A stretch of 64,000 nt of DNA from Neptunomonas japonica JAMM 1380 (GCF_016592555.1 NZ_AP014546.1:1870501-1934500), one strand, 5' to 3'; shown: positions 1-8,311, counted from the stretch's first letter. Made by a program: numbers and translations. The notes: generated by a model not told the origin, from the sequence alone.

Positions 1-1163
1 CAGTAGCATTGACCTCAACTGCCGCCCATGCTGACTTGTCAGATGACAAAGTTAAAATTGGTGTGTTGGCAGACATGGGTGGTGTTTATGCAGATGTCTG
101 CGGTAAAGGTTGTTTAACTGCTGTTGAAATGGCAGTTGAAGACTTCGGTGGTTCTGTATTAGGTAAGAAAATCGAAATCGTTTCTGCCGATGATCAGAAT
201 AAGCCGGATGTGGGTTCTGCGATTGTCCGTGAATGGATCGAAAGCAAAGAAGTTGATGTGGTTACTGGTTTGGTTGCATCAAGTGTGACCGGTGCTGTTA
301 CTAAAGTGACTACAGATAACAAAAAGATCGCTTTGATTGCAGCGTCTGCAAGTAACGCTTTTACGACAAAAGCCTGCTCTCCTTACAATGCTCACTGGAC
401 ATATAACGTAGTGGCATTGGCAAATGGTACAGTTAAACCAATCGTTCAGCAGGGTAAGAAAAAATGGTTCTTCATTACAGCTGATTATGCATTTGGTCAT
501 GCTCTAGAGGGTATTGCAAGTAAAGTAATCAAAGCAGAGGGTGGTGAAGTTGTAGGTGCGGTTCGTGCACCACTAGGAACAACAGATTTCTCTTCTTATA
601 TTCTACAGGCTCAGGCGTCTGGTGCTGAAGTTGTTGGTTTAGCAAACGCGGGTGCTGACTTTGTAAACTCACTTAAGACCGCTGCTGAATTTGGTCTAAC
701 TGAAATGATGGACGTTGCTGGCTTGTTGGTATTTACGCCAAATGCTAAGTCATTAGACCCTGCTATTGCTGGTGGCATGTTGACTACAACTGGTTTCTAC
801 TGGGATCGTGATGAAGAATCTCGTGAATGGAGCGCGCGTTTTAAAGAACGTCAGGGCGTCATTCCTGCAATGCCACACGCGGGTGCTTACTCTGCAACAA
901 TGCATTACCTAAATGCAGTTAAGGCAGCAGGTACCGATGATTCAGATACGGTAATGAAGCTTATGAAGTCGACTAAACCAGATGATTTCTTCGCTAAAAA
1001 TGCAACACTGCGTTCTGATGGTCGTATGGTTCACGATATGTACTTAGTGAGAATTACTAAAGGATCTGAGCGTAAATCTGAAGATGATATCTTCAAGATC
1101 GAAAGTGTTATTCCAGGTGATAAGGCATTTGCCCCTGTATTACCTGCATGTGACTTTAAATAA
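1..1163 (+). CDS. Branched-chain amino-acid-type ABC transporter substrate-binding protein (5' truncated)
   Basis: Periplasmic type 1 solute-binding protein of the Liv/HAAT family. The window opens inside the signal peptide: the readable frame starts at base 3 and gives a typical signal-peptidase site (TAAHA before DLSDDKVKIG), so the true start lies upstream and about 384 residues are visible. The mature protein begins with the usual KIGVLADMGG strand, has the CSPYNAHWTYN segment of the ligand cleft near residue 120, and ends in ACDFK. LivH and LivM permease genes follow in the same direction, so it is their binding partner; the ATPase genes are not downstream and are probably to the left. 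The substrate cannot be assigned: this subfamily binds amino acids, amides, urea or aromatic acids. Confidence 0.9.
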   Translation, partial: VALTSTAAHADLSDDKVKIGVLADMGGVYADVCGKGCLTAVEMAVEDFGGSVLGKKIEIVSADDQNKPDVGSAIVREWIESKEVDVVTGLVASSVTGAVTKVTTDNKKIALIAASASNAFTTKACSPYNAHWTYNVVALANGTVKPIVQQGKKKWFFITADYAFGHALEGIASKVIKAEGGEVVGAVRAPLGTTDFSSYILQAQASGAEVVGLANAGADFVNSLKTAAEFGLTEMMDVAGLLVFTPNAKSLDPAIAGGMLTTTGFYWDRDEESREWSARFKERQGVIPAMPHAGAYSATMHYLNAVKAAGTDDSDTVMKLMKSTKPDDFFAKNATLRSDGRMVHDMYLVRITKGSERKSEDDIFKIESVIPGDKAFAPVLPACDFK

Positions 1164-1173
1164 TAAAAAAATA

Positions 1174-1225
1174 GCCCTTCAGTGATACCACTGGGCCCCG
1201 TCATAACTGAGAAGTTAAGGCGGGG
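1174..1225 (+). other. Two consecutive stem-loops between binding-protein and permease genes
   Basis: The first hairpin pairs CAGTG (1180-1184) with CACTG (1189-1193), extended by GCC/GGC. The second pairs CCCCG (1196-1200) with CGGGG (1221-1225), extended by two more pairs. No T-run follows. Such intergenic hairpins often protect binding-protein mRNA or attenuate read-through so that the binding protein is made in excess over the permeases. That role is inferred. Confidence 0.5.
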
Positions 1226-1281
1226 GATGGGCGCGTGTTCGCATCTGTTCGTAATTCAGGTCGAATTTTAGAGGTAGATAT

Positions 1282-2169
1282 ATGGCGACGTTTATGGGAA
1301 TCAACCTGTTTGGCTTATTTGGTCAGCTTTTGGTTGGCTTAATCAATGGATCTTTTTACGCTCTACTGAGTTTGGGGCTGGCGATTATCTTTGGGTTGTT
1401 GAAGATCATCAACTTCGCACAAGGTGCTATTTATATGCTCGGCGCTTTTGCTGCATATTTGGCACTGCAGTACTTCGGCATTGGTTATTGGGCCGCTCTC
1501 ATTGTTGTGCCGCTAGTGGTCGGCCTCTTAGGTGTTCTCATGGAGCGCTTCTTAATTCGACCTATCGCAAATGAAGATCATCTATACTCTTTATTACTTA
1601 CCTTTGGTGTAGCACTTGTGCTGCAGGGTATGTTTACACATATGTTTGGATCTTCAGGTCTTTCTTATGCAATTCCTGATGCTTTGAAAGGTGGTAATAA
1701 GCTGCCGTTTATGTACCTGCCTAACTACCGTGCTTGGATCATTGTTGCTTCTTTGATCGTATGTGTCGGTACATGGTGGATGATTGAGAAAACCAAGCTA
1801 GGTGCATACTTGCGTGCAGGAACTGAAAACCCGGCACTGATGCAAGCGTTTGGAATAAACGTACCATTAATGGTTACATTAACATTCGGTTTTGGTGTAG
1901 CGCTAGCAGGCTTCGCTGGTGTAATGGCTGCTCCTGTTTATTCGGTATCGCCAGATATGGGGTCGAATATCCTGATTGTAGTATTTGCCATTGTAGTTAT
2001 TGGCGGCATGGGGTCAATTGGTGGTGCCATCATTACAGGTTTAGGCATGGGTATTGTTGAAGGTTTAACAAAATACTTTTACCCAGAAGCTTCTAATACA
2101 GTGATTTTCCTTGTCATGGTGATTGTATTGTTAATCAAGCCTGCTGGCTTATTTGGTAAAGAAGCCTGA
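1282..2169 (+). CDS. LivH-type branched-chain amino acid ABC transporter permease
   Basis: Inner-membrane permease of the LivH family, 295 residues, about eight hydrophobic segments. It carries the family features GLINGSFYALLSLGLAIIFG near the N terminus, the KIINFAQGA loop, and the GGMGSIGGAI stretch near residue 240 typical of the ATPase-contact region. The start follows a GAGGTAG ribosome site. It lies 118 bp after the binding-protein gene and ends just before livM, whose own ribosome site overlaps this stop. It should form a heterodimeric channel with LivM. Confidence 0.93.
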   Translation: MATFMGINLFGLFGQLLVGLINGSFYALLSLGLAIIFGLLKIINFAQGAIYMLGAFAAYLALQYFGIGYWAALIVVPLVVGLLGVLMERFLIRPIANEDHLYSLLLTFGVALVLQGMFTHMFGSSGLSYAIPDALKGGNKLPFMYLPNYRAWIIVASLIVCVGTWWMIEKTKLGAYLRAGTENPALMQAFGINVPLMVTLTFGFGVALAGFAGVMAAPVYSVSPDMGSNILIVVFAIVVIGGMGSIGGAIITGLGMGIVEGLTKYFYPEASNTVIFLVMVIVLLIKPAGLFGKEA

Positions 2170-2182
2170 GGAGGATCCAGTT

Positions 2183-3109
2183 ATGAAAATATCTAAGTTC
2201 AATATTGTTTTGCTGGGGCTCGCTCTGGTTGCGCCATTCGTCTTCTATCCTGTTCTTTTGATGAAGGTGTTGTGTTTTGCTTTGTTTGCTTGTGCATTCA
2301 ATTTACTACTTGGTTTTGTCGGTTTGCTGTCTTTTGGTCATGCTGTTTTTTTAGGAACAGGTGGCTATGTGACGGGGTATCTCATGATGAATACAGGGCT
2401 TACTCCTGAGCTTGGGATTCTTGCCGGTACTGTTGCCTCAGGATTATTAGGCGCTATTTATGGGAAGTTATCTGTCAAACGTGAAGGTATATACTTTGCG
2501 ATGGTAACGCTGGCATTGGCACAGCTAATGTTCTTCGTCTTCTTGCAAGCGCCATTCACTGGCGGGGAAGATGGTTTGCAGGGAATTCCTCGTGGATATT
2601 TGCTCGGTCTTATTGATCTGTCTGATAACCTTAATATGTACTACTTCGTGCTTGCGATTTTCTTATTCGGTTTTTGGCTAATTAATCGTACGGTGCATTC
2701 GCCGTTTGGTCAGATTCTAAAGGCTATTCGCGATAACGAGCCACGTGCCACATCACTAGGTTATAATGTTAACGATTATAAGTGGGCTGCTTTCGTAATC
2801 TCTGCAGCTTTGGCAGGGTTGGCTGGCTCTACAAAAACATTAGTATTCCAGCTAGCTTCGTTAACAGATGTGCATTGGCACATGTCGGGTGAAGTGGTAT
2901 TAATGACACTATTAGGTGGCATGGGTACTATTTTTGGCCCGGTGGTCGGTGCTGCAGTTGTTGTTGGTATACAAAACTTCCTATCAGGTGGTGAGCTTGG
3001 AAATTATGTTCACATCATCATGGGGCTGATCTTTATTGTTTGTGTACTAGCGTTTCGTAGCGGTATTGTTGGTGAGATTCAAAAGGTTGTTAAGCGCAAC
3101 TTTAGCTAA
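2183..3109 (+). CDS. LivM-type branched-chain amino acid ABC transporter permease
   Basis: Second inner-membrane permease of the Liv-type importer. The start at 2183 (MKISKFN) is preferred over an in-frame codon at 2153 because GAGGAGG lies about ten bases before it; 308 residues. It shows the LLGFVGLLSFGHAVFLGTGGY block, the long loop with RAIRDNEPRATSLGYN, where the cytoplasmic ATPase docks, and the GGMGTIFGPVVGA segment near the end. A strong terminator follows the stop, so the operon ends here without LivG/LivF ATPases. Confidence 0.93.
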   Translation: MKISKFNIVLLGLALVAPFVFYPVLLMKVLCFALFACAFNLLLGFVGLLSFGHAVFLGTGGYVTGYLMMNTGLTPELGILAGTVASGLLGAIYGKLSVKREGIYFAMVTLALAQLMFFVFLQAPFTGGEDGLQGIPRGYLLGLIDLSDNLNMYYFVLAIFLFGFWLINRTVHSPFGQILKAIRDNEPRATSLGYNVNDYKWAAFVISAALAGLAGSTKTLVFQLASLTDVHWHMSGEVVLMTLLGGMGTIFGPVVGAAVVVGIQNFLSGGELGNYVHIIMGLIFIVCVLAFRSGIVGEIQKVVKRNFS

Positions 3110-3119
3110 TCAATCGTAG

Positions 3120-3144
3120 CCCCGCTTTATAGCGGGGTTTTTTT
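3120..3144 (+). terminator. Rho-independent terminator of the liv-type operon
   Basis: Perfect 7-bp stem CCCCGCT/AGCGGGG with a TTAT loop, followed by seven T residues. It starts about ten bases after the livM stop. Confidence 0.92.
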
Positions 3145-3155
3145 GTTTTATGTAG

Positions 3156-3172
3156 TTAACGTTTACGTAAAC
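3156..3172. promoter_or_regulatory. Palindromic candidate operator upstream of the thiolase gene
   Basis: GTTTACGTAAAC (3161-3172) is a perfect 12-bp palindrome, preceded by TTAAC to give a TTAACGTTTACGTAAA string. It ends about 12 bases before the thiolase start. From memory it resembles the ACGTTTACGT-like sites proposed for LiuR (MerR family) in branched-chain amino acid degradation regulons of gammaproteobacteria. The assignment is inference. Confidence 0.4.
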
Positions 3173-3184
3173 TGAGGTTTAGTT

Positions 3185-4366
3185 ATGAGTCAGGATTCAG
3201 TAGTCATTGTAAGTGCGGCAAGAACACCAATGGGCGGTATGATGGGCGCGCTGAGTGATGTTCGCTCCCCAGATCTTTGTGCTGCGGCTATTAAAGCGGC
3301 GGTAGAGAGAGCCGGTATTAGTGGAGCAGACATTGATGAAGTTATCATGGGGTGTGTACTACCCGCAGGCTTAGGGCAAGCTCCTGCTCGACAGGCATCG
3401 CGTGCAGCCGGTATCCCGGATGCTGCAGGTGCTACCACTATTAATAAAATGTGTGGTTCTGGTATGAAGGCTGTTATGTTGGCGCATGACCAGATCATGG
3501 CAGGTCAGGTTGATGTAATGATAGCCGGTGGTATGGAGAACATGAGCCAATCACCTTACTTGTTGCCTAAAGCGCGCGCGGGTATGCGTATGGGGCATTC
3601 TCAAGTTATTGATCATATGTTCTTTGATGGACTTGAAGATGCTTATGAAGGCGGCCTAATGGGTGCTTTTGCACAAAAGAGTGCTGATGACTTTAATGTG
3701 ACCCGTGAAGCAATGGATGACTTTGCTATAGGTTCGTTAAATAAAGCGCTGGCAGCTATTGAGTCAGGTGCATTTAAAGATGAAATTACGGCAGTAACGA
3801 TTAAGTCCCGTAAAGGAGAGGTTGTAGTCGATACTGATGAACAGCCGGGTAATGCGCGAATAGATAAAATTCGCTCATTAAACCCTGCCTTTAAAAAAGG
3901 CGGCACAATTACAGCGGCAAACTCAAGTTCAATTTCTGATGGTGGTTCGGCGTTAGTCTTGATGAAAGAATCTGATGCTATCGCGCGTGGTTTAAAGCCA
4001 TTAGCTCGCATAGCTGCACATTCAACACATGCACAGCTGCCTGCAGAGTTTACGATTGCGCCTATCGGTGCTGTTGAAAAAGTACTTAAAAAAGCTGGTT
4101 GGAGTAAAGGTGATGTTGATCTTTATGAAATCAATGAAGCATTTGCAGTCGTCTCTATGCTAGCTATTTCAGAGCTTGGGTTGGATGCAGATAAAGTAAA
4201 CGTAAATGGAGGGGCTTGTGCACTAGGTCATCCAATTGGATCGAGTGGTTCACGCATCTTGGTTACTTTACTGTATGCGCTAAAAAATGCGGGTAAGTCA
4301 AAAGGTGTTGCATCGCTGTGTATTGGTGGTGGTGAAGCGACAGCTGTTGCGGTTGAGATGCTTTAG
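3185..4366 (+). CDS. Acetyl-CoA acetyltransferase (thiolase II)
   Basis: Cytoplasmic thiolase, 393 residues, the normal length of the AtoB/PhaA family. It condenses or cleaves acetoacetyl-CoA and two acetyl-CoA. The acylated cysteine is C90 in NKMCGSGMKAV, the base histidine is in GACALGHPIGSSG, and the second catalytic cysteine is in SLCIGGGEA. It is a single-gene unit between two terminators with a palindromic site just upstream. With the 3-oxoacid CoA-transferase genes near 8.3-9.7 kb it could complete acetoacetate use or leucine breakdown. Biosynthetic versus degradative direction cannot be told from sequence. Confidence 0.93.
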   Translation: MSQDSVVIVSAARTPMGGMMGALSDVRSPDLCAAAIKAAVERAGISGADIDEVIMGCVLPAGLGQAPARQASRAAGIPDAAGATTINKMCGSGMKAVMLAHDQIMAGQVDVMIAGGMENMSQSPYLLPKARAGMRMGHSQVIDHMFFDGLEDAYEGGLMGAFAQKSADDFNVTREAMDDFAIGSLNKALAAIESGAFKDEITAVTIKSRKGEVVVDTDEQPGNARIDKIRSLNPAFKKGGTITAANSSSISDGGSALVLMKESDAIARGLKPLARIAAHSTHAQLPAEFTIAPIGAVEKVLKKAGWSKGDVDLYEINEAFAVVSMLAISELGLDADKVNVNGGACALGHPIGSSGSRILVTLLYALKNAGKSKGVASLCIGGGEATAVAVEML

Positions 4367-4388
4367 TCGTTTAACTGATTACAAAAAA

Positions 4389-4412
4389 ACGCCGCTTTTT
4401 AGCGGCGTTTTA
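4389..4412. terminator. Bidirectional terminator between thiolase and TonB receptor genes
   Basis: Perfect 8-bp stem ACGCCGCT/AGCGGCGT with a TTTT loop. An A-run precedes it and a T-rich stretch follows, so it can serve both converging genes. Confidence 0.9.
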
Positions 4413-4428
4413 GTTTGCTTCATTTGAA

Positions 4429-6501
4429 TTAGAAGTTCAGTTTTGCCGTGATGCCTATTTGGCGTGGTGCACCTAGTTGAGTGTACTTTGTAGCGGCATA
4501 TCCGTTACGAGGGTCATTACCAAAATAGAAGCCGCGAACAAATGTGTCTTGGTCTGTGAGGTTGCGTCCCCAGAGTGTTAGATCCCAGTCTTTGGTTTTG
4601 TAACCAACGCGAGCATTTAACAAGGCATAAGCTTCAGACTTTTGGTCGTGACTGTCAGAAAAGTAGTAGATATCTTTGCCTTCAACATCGACCCCTGAAA
4701 ACCAGCCTTTTCCATGATTGAAATTGGCGCCTATCGTATATTGATAGTTTGGTGACTGTGCTGCATCGCGTCCGTCAAAAGCGGCACTGCTGTCTTTTAA
4801 CTTGGTATTAAGTAAGCCAAGTGAGCCAAAAAGCGATACTGTTGGGTTTAACTTCCAACGAGCTTCTGCTTCTAAACCGTAGCTATATGCTTCGTCAGTA
4901 TTATCGACGTAATCAAAAAAGCTGCTTCCTCCGCCGGGGTTGCTAACAACCCGATTTCCTTTTATTTGAGCATCATCGCGTTGTTGGAAAAATAAAGCAA
5001 TTTGTGTTTGTAAGCTGTTCTCTAGCCAGCTTTTTTTGCTACCAACTTCATAGTTCCAAAGGTATTCAGTATCAAACTCTTTTAGGTTTGCTGGTAGTGA
5101 GCTGTCCGCATTAAAGCCGCCTACCTTGTACCCTCGTGAGATCAAGCCATAATAAGTCGTGTTTTGGTTAGCTAGGTATTCTAGAGCCACTCGCCCACCT
5201 ACTAGCAGCTCATCAGAGCTAGAAGAGGCACCGTCGTTATCACTGTATTTAGATTCTGAATGCTCAATGCGTAAACCTGTTGTTAGCACATAGTTCTCAG
5301 ATAATGATGACTCAAGCTGCCCGTAGACTGAAAGACGAGAAGTATCAAACTCGCTGATAAAGTCGTTGCCAAGGTATGTATATGTGCGAGCTAAGTCAGA
5401 TGATCTATCATAATAGTATAAGCCGGTTGCCCATGATGTAGAGCCGTTGAATAGTTCAGAGCCAGGAGCTGATATAAATCTGACTTCAGCGGTTGCTGTT
5501 TTGTTGTCGCGTTTATAATTATCAAATGCATTGTAACCCGCAACATGAAAACCATCGTATACCCAGTCTTCATCATAACCATATTCTAGGTTTGAATCTG
5601 AGTAGCTCAATGATGTTTCTAATGTGAACGCATCATGTCCTGTCCAGGTAGTTTTAGCGGCTAGGGCTGATGTCTCTTGACGATCATGCCCTGGCTCGTC
5701 AGATAATGTTGTGCGGTTATTATCTAATGAAAATGCATCATAACCGTTATCGATATTGGCATAGAATGCTGTTAAATCTACCATTAGGTCGTCGCTTGCT
5801 TCAATACGTAGCTTGCCGCGGAACAGGGTTTCATCAATATTGTTGGTATTATCTTTATGCAGGTGGTCGTTCTCGGTAAATCCATCACTTTTGTTACTTT
5901 GAAATGCAACGCGGTAACCGACGCTATCATTGATGGGGCCACCTACAGCGGCTGATAGGCGTTTAGTGTTGTACGTGCCTAATGTTGTTTCTATGTGGCC
6001 TGTGGTTGTGGTGGTTGGGTCGTTAGAGCGGATATTAATCAGACCGGCGAGGGCATTTGCACCATAAAGTGTTCCTTGAGGGCCACGAAGCACTTCGACT
6101 TGCTGTGCATCTAACATATTTGCGGCACCACCAATATTACTCATATCTATGCCATCCATGATGACGCCGACTGACGGGTTGATCGGCCCGATAAACTGGC
6201 TACGCTCACCTATACCGCGAATCTGGAAGTATTTCGCATGTGATGCACCGCTGGATGAATTTACGTTAGGTGCAAGGGTTATAAGGTCTTCTAAATGGTC
6301 TGCGTTACGTTCTTGAATGACCTGGTCATCAACCACAGTTAAGCTTGTAGGTACGTCTTGAAGGGCAGCCCCGCGAAAGCCGGAGGTGACAACAATTGAG
6401 GGTAGCGAGAAGTTATTTCCATCAGCTGCAAAAGAATGGTTAGCTGACAAGATAGCAACGGCAAGCGTAGATTTAACAAACAATGAAGGTTTTAAATTCA
6501 T
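4429..6501 (-). CDS. TonB-dependent outer-membrane receptor under TPP riboswitch control (candidate thiamin receptor)
   Basis: Outer-membrane beta-barrel receptor of 690 residues. A signal peptide ends at HSFA/ADG. The plug follows (about residues 30-165) with VLRGPQGTLYGANALAGLINI, and a 22-strand-type barrel ends in the required C-terminal phenylalanine (AKLNF). The start codon at 6501 is preceded by CCGGAGAC. The annotation of interest is the leader: a complete TPP-riboswitch aptamer lies about 70 bases upstream on the same strand and an SD-masking hairpin lies between. TPP control is known for thiamin-related genes and has been predicted for some TonB receptors, so uptake of thiamin, its phosphates or precursors is the best inference. 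No other thiamin gene is adjacent. Confidence 0.9.
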   Translation of the reverse strand: MNLKPSLFVKSTLAVAILSANHSFAADGNNFSLPSIVVTSGFRGAALQDVPTSLTVVDDQVIQERNADHLEDLITLAPNVNSSSGASHAKYFQIRGIGERSQFIGPINPSVGVIMDGIDMSNIGGAANMLDAQQVEVLRGPQGTLYGANALAGLINIRSNDPTTTTTGHIETTLGTYNTKRLSAAVGGPINDSVGYRVAFQSNKSDGFTENDHLHKDNTNNIDETLFRGKLRIEASDDLMVDLTAFYANIDNGYDAFSLDNNRTTLSDEPGHDRQETSALAAKTTWTGHDAFTLETSLSYSDSNLEYGYDEDWVYDGFHVAGYNAFDNYKRDNKTATAEVRFISAPGSELFNGSTSWATGLYYYDRSSDLARTYTYLGNDFISEFDTSRLSVYGQLESSLSENYVLTTGLRIEHSESKYSDNDGASSSSDELLVGGRVALEYLANQNTTYYGLISRGYKVGGFNADSSLPANLKEFDTEYLWNYEVGSKKSWLENSLQTQIALFFQQRDDAQIKGNRVVSNPGGGSSFFDYVDNTDEAYSYGLEAEARWKLNPTVSLFGSLGLLNTKLKDSSAAFDGRDAAQSPNYQYTIGANFNHGKGWFSGVDVEGKDIYYFSDSHDQKSEAYALLNARVGYKTKDWDLTLWGRNLTDQDTFVRGFYFGNDPRNGYAATKYTQLGAPRQIGITAKLNF

Positions 6502-6505
6502 ACAA

Positions 6506-6529
6506 GTCTCCGGAAAAAAGCTCAGAGAC
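6506..6529 (-). promoter_or_regulatory. SD-sequestering hairpin in riboswitch expression platform
   Basis: On the minus strand GTCTCT (6524-6529) can pair with GGAGAC (6506-6511), burying the GGAG ribosome site of the receptor gene. A second short helix CCCG/CGGG lies just upstream and shares bases with the start of this one, so the two could be alternative folds. This fits translational control by the aptamer; no T-run terminator is present. Folding was judged by eye. Confidence 0.55.
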
Positions 6530-6569
6530 CCGGTTGAGAAGCGGGAAAATAAAGAAGAAGTATAACTTT

Positions 6570-6678
6570 CCTATTCCTACGCCGGTATCATCCGGATCAG
6601 GTTCAAAGGGTCCGCATTCCATATGCGTCTCAGGCGCAGAGAGCTTAAAACGGCTCTCTTTTTCTGTGCCACCCCTTA
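6570..6678 (-). promoter_or_regulatory. TPP (thiamin pyrophosphate) riboswitch
   Basis: Read on the minus strand, the thi-box is unmistakable: AAGGGGTG opening, CTGAGA at 6628-6633, then ACCCTTTGAACCTGATC, GGATGATACCGG and CGTAGGAA closing toward 6570. A variable P3a-type stem AGAGAGC/GCTCTCT sits between the first two blocks. The order and spacing match the class. It lies about 70 bases upstream of the TonB receptor start. Confidence 0.96.
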
Positions 6679-6683
6679 GGAAC

Positions 6684-6932
6684 TTACTTAATTAGTAAAT
6701 TGGCTTGGATTATAACGTTTAGATTAATAAAAGATAGGCGCCAAATATGTGATGTGATTTCAAAGGTATGGATCTTGTTGTTATTAGTGATGAGTGATAG
6801 CGTTTTATTAAGTAGCGATGAAGCATTAAAATGAATGTCCATTTTAATGAGAAAGTTACTAAATACTAAGTGAGTGTTCATTTTCATTTGAGATAATGTT
6901 AAGTCACTATTAATTTAATTTGGACTTCAAGA
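6684..6932. other. Divergent intergenic region between riboswitch and the repeat-containing gene
   Basis: About 250 AT-rich bases that must hold the promoter of the riboswitch transcript (minus) and of the gene at 6933 (plus). Two imperfect direct repeats, AATGAATGTCCATTTT and AGTGAGTGTTCATTTT, lie near 6830-6890. They could be protein-binding sites, but nothing identifies a regulator. Confidence 0.3.
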
Positions 6933-8240
6933 ATGGATACAGTTTCGGCTGTCAGGGCGGGTAAATGGACCATTGCTGTATTTATAGCTATTGCAATTGT
7001 GTATTTATTTATAGGAAATGGAACAAAAAAAGATCGTCAACCTGAAGTGCTTTCCTATACGCCAGAGATGTATGATAAGTGGAGACAAAGGATAGTTGAG
7101 CACTCCCGAAAAGGTGATCTTCTTCGTTCCCTTGATCTTATTAAGGAAGGTGAGAGAGAAAGGGTGTTGAATGATTACGATGCCGCTATGCTGCGTAGCC
7201 AGCTATTATTTGAACATAAGCGCTTTCAAGAATCTGAATCTGTACTGAAAAGCGTTGTCGCTAAATACCCTTCAAAGGCGGAAGCCTACAATAACTTGTC
7301 TATTGTGATGTTCTATCTTGGTAAGCGTTCTGAAGCTATAGATGCAATATCAGCAGCACAAAAAGCGGCTATTGATAATGCTTATATTGCAGGCAATGAA
7401 GACAAGCTTATGACTATTGTTGCTGAAAATGATTCCGCATCCTTTATGACTGCCCGCAACTATACTGAACAACTCGTTTACTTATCTGGAAAAGGAATGC
7501 CTGTTGATAGCGAAGAGTCAAAGGCCGAGTTAACTAGCCAAAATAATGTGCTGGATTCACTGGTAAAACCAACGAATTTAGACGATCAGGAAAAACAATC
7601 GACGCAAATAGAAGCGGCTATGCCTTCCGCTCCATACGGACTTATTGATTTGGGATTGAAAAATGAAGACCTTCTATCTTCTCTTCCACAAAATGTTGCT
7701 GAGCTAAAGACCGTAAATGAAGTAGCCGAAGTAGCTGAAGTAGCCGAAGTAGCCGAAGTAGCCGAAGTAGCCGAAGTAGCCGAAGTAGCCGAAGTAGCCG
7801 AAGTAGCCGAAGTAGCCGAAGTAGCCGAAGTAGCCGAAGTGGCCGAAGTAGCCGAAGTAGCCGCAGTAGCCGAAGTAGCCGAAGTAGCCGAAGTAACGGA
7901 AGAGGCAGAAATAGAGGCTAGTATAAATGCTTGGGCCTCAGCGTGGGTGAGCCAAGATGTTGGCCGTTACTTGCATCACTATATGTCAGATTATAAATCT
8001 AAATATAACAGCCATAAGCAGTGGGTGGAGCAAAGAACACGGCGCATCAAAAAAGCAAAAGGCATACAGATAGTGCTTGAAGATGTGAATATTACTGTCA
8101 ATTCTCCAGCTTATGCGAAAGTAAGCTTTAAACAGAAGTATCAATCGCACAACTATAGTGATGTGAGCTTTAAGAAAATGGAGCTTGTTAAAGATGGAGA
8201 TGGTTGGAAAATAATTAAAGAAAGAAGTCGGTCTCTATAA
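6933..8240 (+). CDS. Membrane-anchored TPR-like protein with (EVA)n repeat linker and C-terminal NTF2-like domain
   Basis: Protein of 435 residues with no firm family name for the whole. One N-terminal membrane segment (about residues 13-28) anchors it. Residues about 45-170 read as tetratricopeptide-like helices, for example YPSKAEAYNNLSIVMFYLGK. A low-complexity linker of roughly 20 Glu-Val-Ala triplets follows (about 263-322). The last 105 residues (SINAWASAWVSQDVGRYLHHY onward) resemble the NTF2/Cds6-like domain appended to some L,D-transpeptidases and TPR lipoproteins. No catalytic motif is visible. It is a single gene with no strong ribosome site. A periplasmic scaffold role near the cell wall is only a guess. 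Confidence 0.75.
   Translation: MDTVSAVRAGKWTIAVFIAIAIVYLFIGNGTKKDRQPEVLSYTPEMYDKWRQRIVEHSRKGDLLRSLDLIKEGERERVLNDYDAAMLRSQLLFEHKRFQESESVLKSVVAKYPSKAEAYNNLSIVMFYLGKRSEAIDAISAAQKAAIDNAYIAGNEDKLMTIVAENDSASFMTARNYTEQLVYLSGKGMPVDSEESKAELTSQNNVLDSLVKPTNLDDQEKQSTQIEAAMPSAPYGLIDLGLKNEDLLSSLPQNVAELKTVNEVAEVAEVAEVAEVAEVAEVAEVAEVAEVAEVAEVAEVAEVAEVAEVAAVAEVAEVAEVTEEAEIEASINAWASAWVSQDVGRYLHHYMSDYKSKYNSHKQWVEQRTRRIKKAKGIQIVLEDVNITVNSPAYAKVSFKQKYQSHNYSDVSFKKMELVKDGDGWKIIKERSRSL
7719..7898 (+). repeat. In-frame 9-bp tandem repeat array (GAAGTAGCC, about 20 units)
   Basis: Twenty consecutive 9-base units encode Glu-Val-Ala. Sixteen are exact GAAGTAGCC and eleven of these (7737-7835) are contiguous and identical. 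The variants are at 7728, 7836, 7863 and 7890. The unit is a multiple of three, so slippage would change linker length without a frameshift. The near-perfect identity at DNA level, with no synonymous drift, indicates recent or ongoing expansion. Confidence 0.97.
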
Positions 8241-8242
8241 AT

Positions 8243-8278
8243 AAAAAAGCCCGAACGCAGCATAAGCAAAGTTCGGGC
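8243..8278 (-). terminator. Terminator of the scoAB operon
   Basis: Perfect 8-bp inverted repeat GCCCGAAC (8249-8256)/GTTCGGGC (8271-8278). On the minus strand it is followed by TTTTTT, so it ends the CoA-transferase transcript. On the plus strand no T-run follows. Confidence 0.88.
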
Positions 8279-8311
8279 AAAGCGCTATATCAGTGCTTTA
8301 GGGCAACGCTC

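Noticed and set aside
3190-4011. Long open frames opposite the thiolase gene
   Set aside because: They are antisense shadows of a well-conserved thiolase and have no family features. The same holds for open frames opposite paaG, paaF, paaN and mmsA.
6483-6695. Open frame of 70 codons on the plus strand across the riboswitch
   Set aside because: It runs antisense through the conserved TPP aptamer, which explains the sequence.
7719-7898. CRISPR-like array
   Set aside because: The unit is 9 bp, contiguous, in frame and without spacers; it is a coding tandem repeat.
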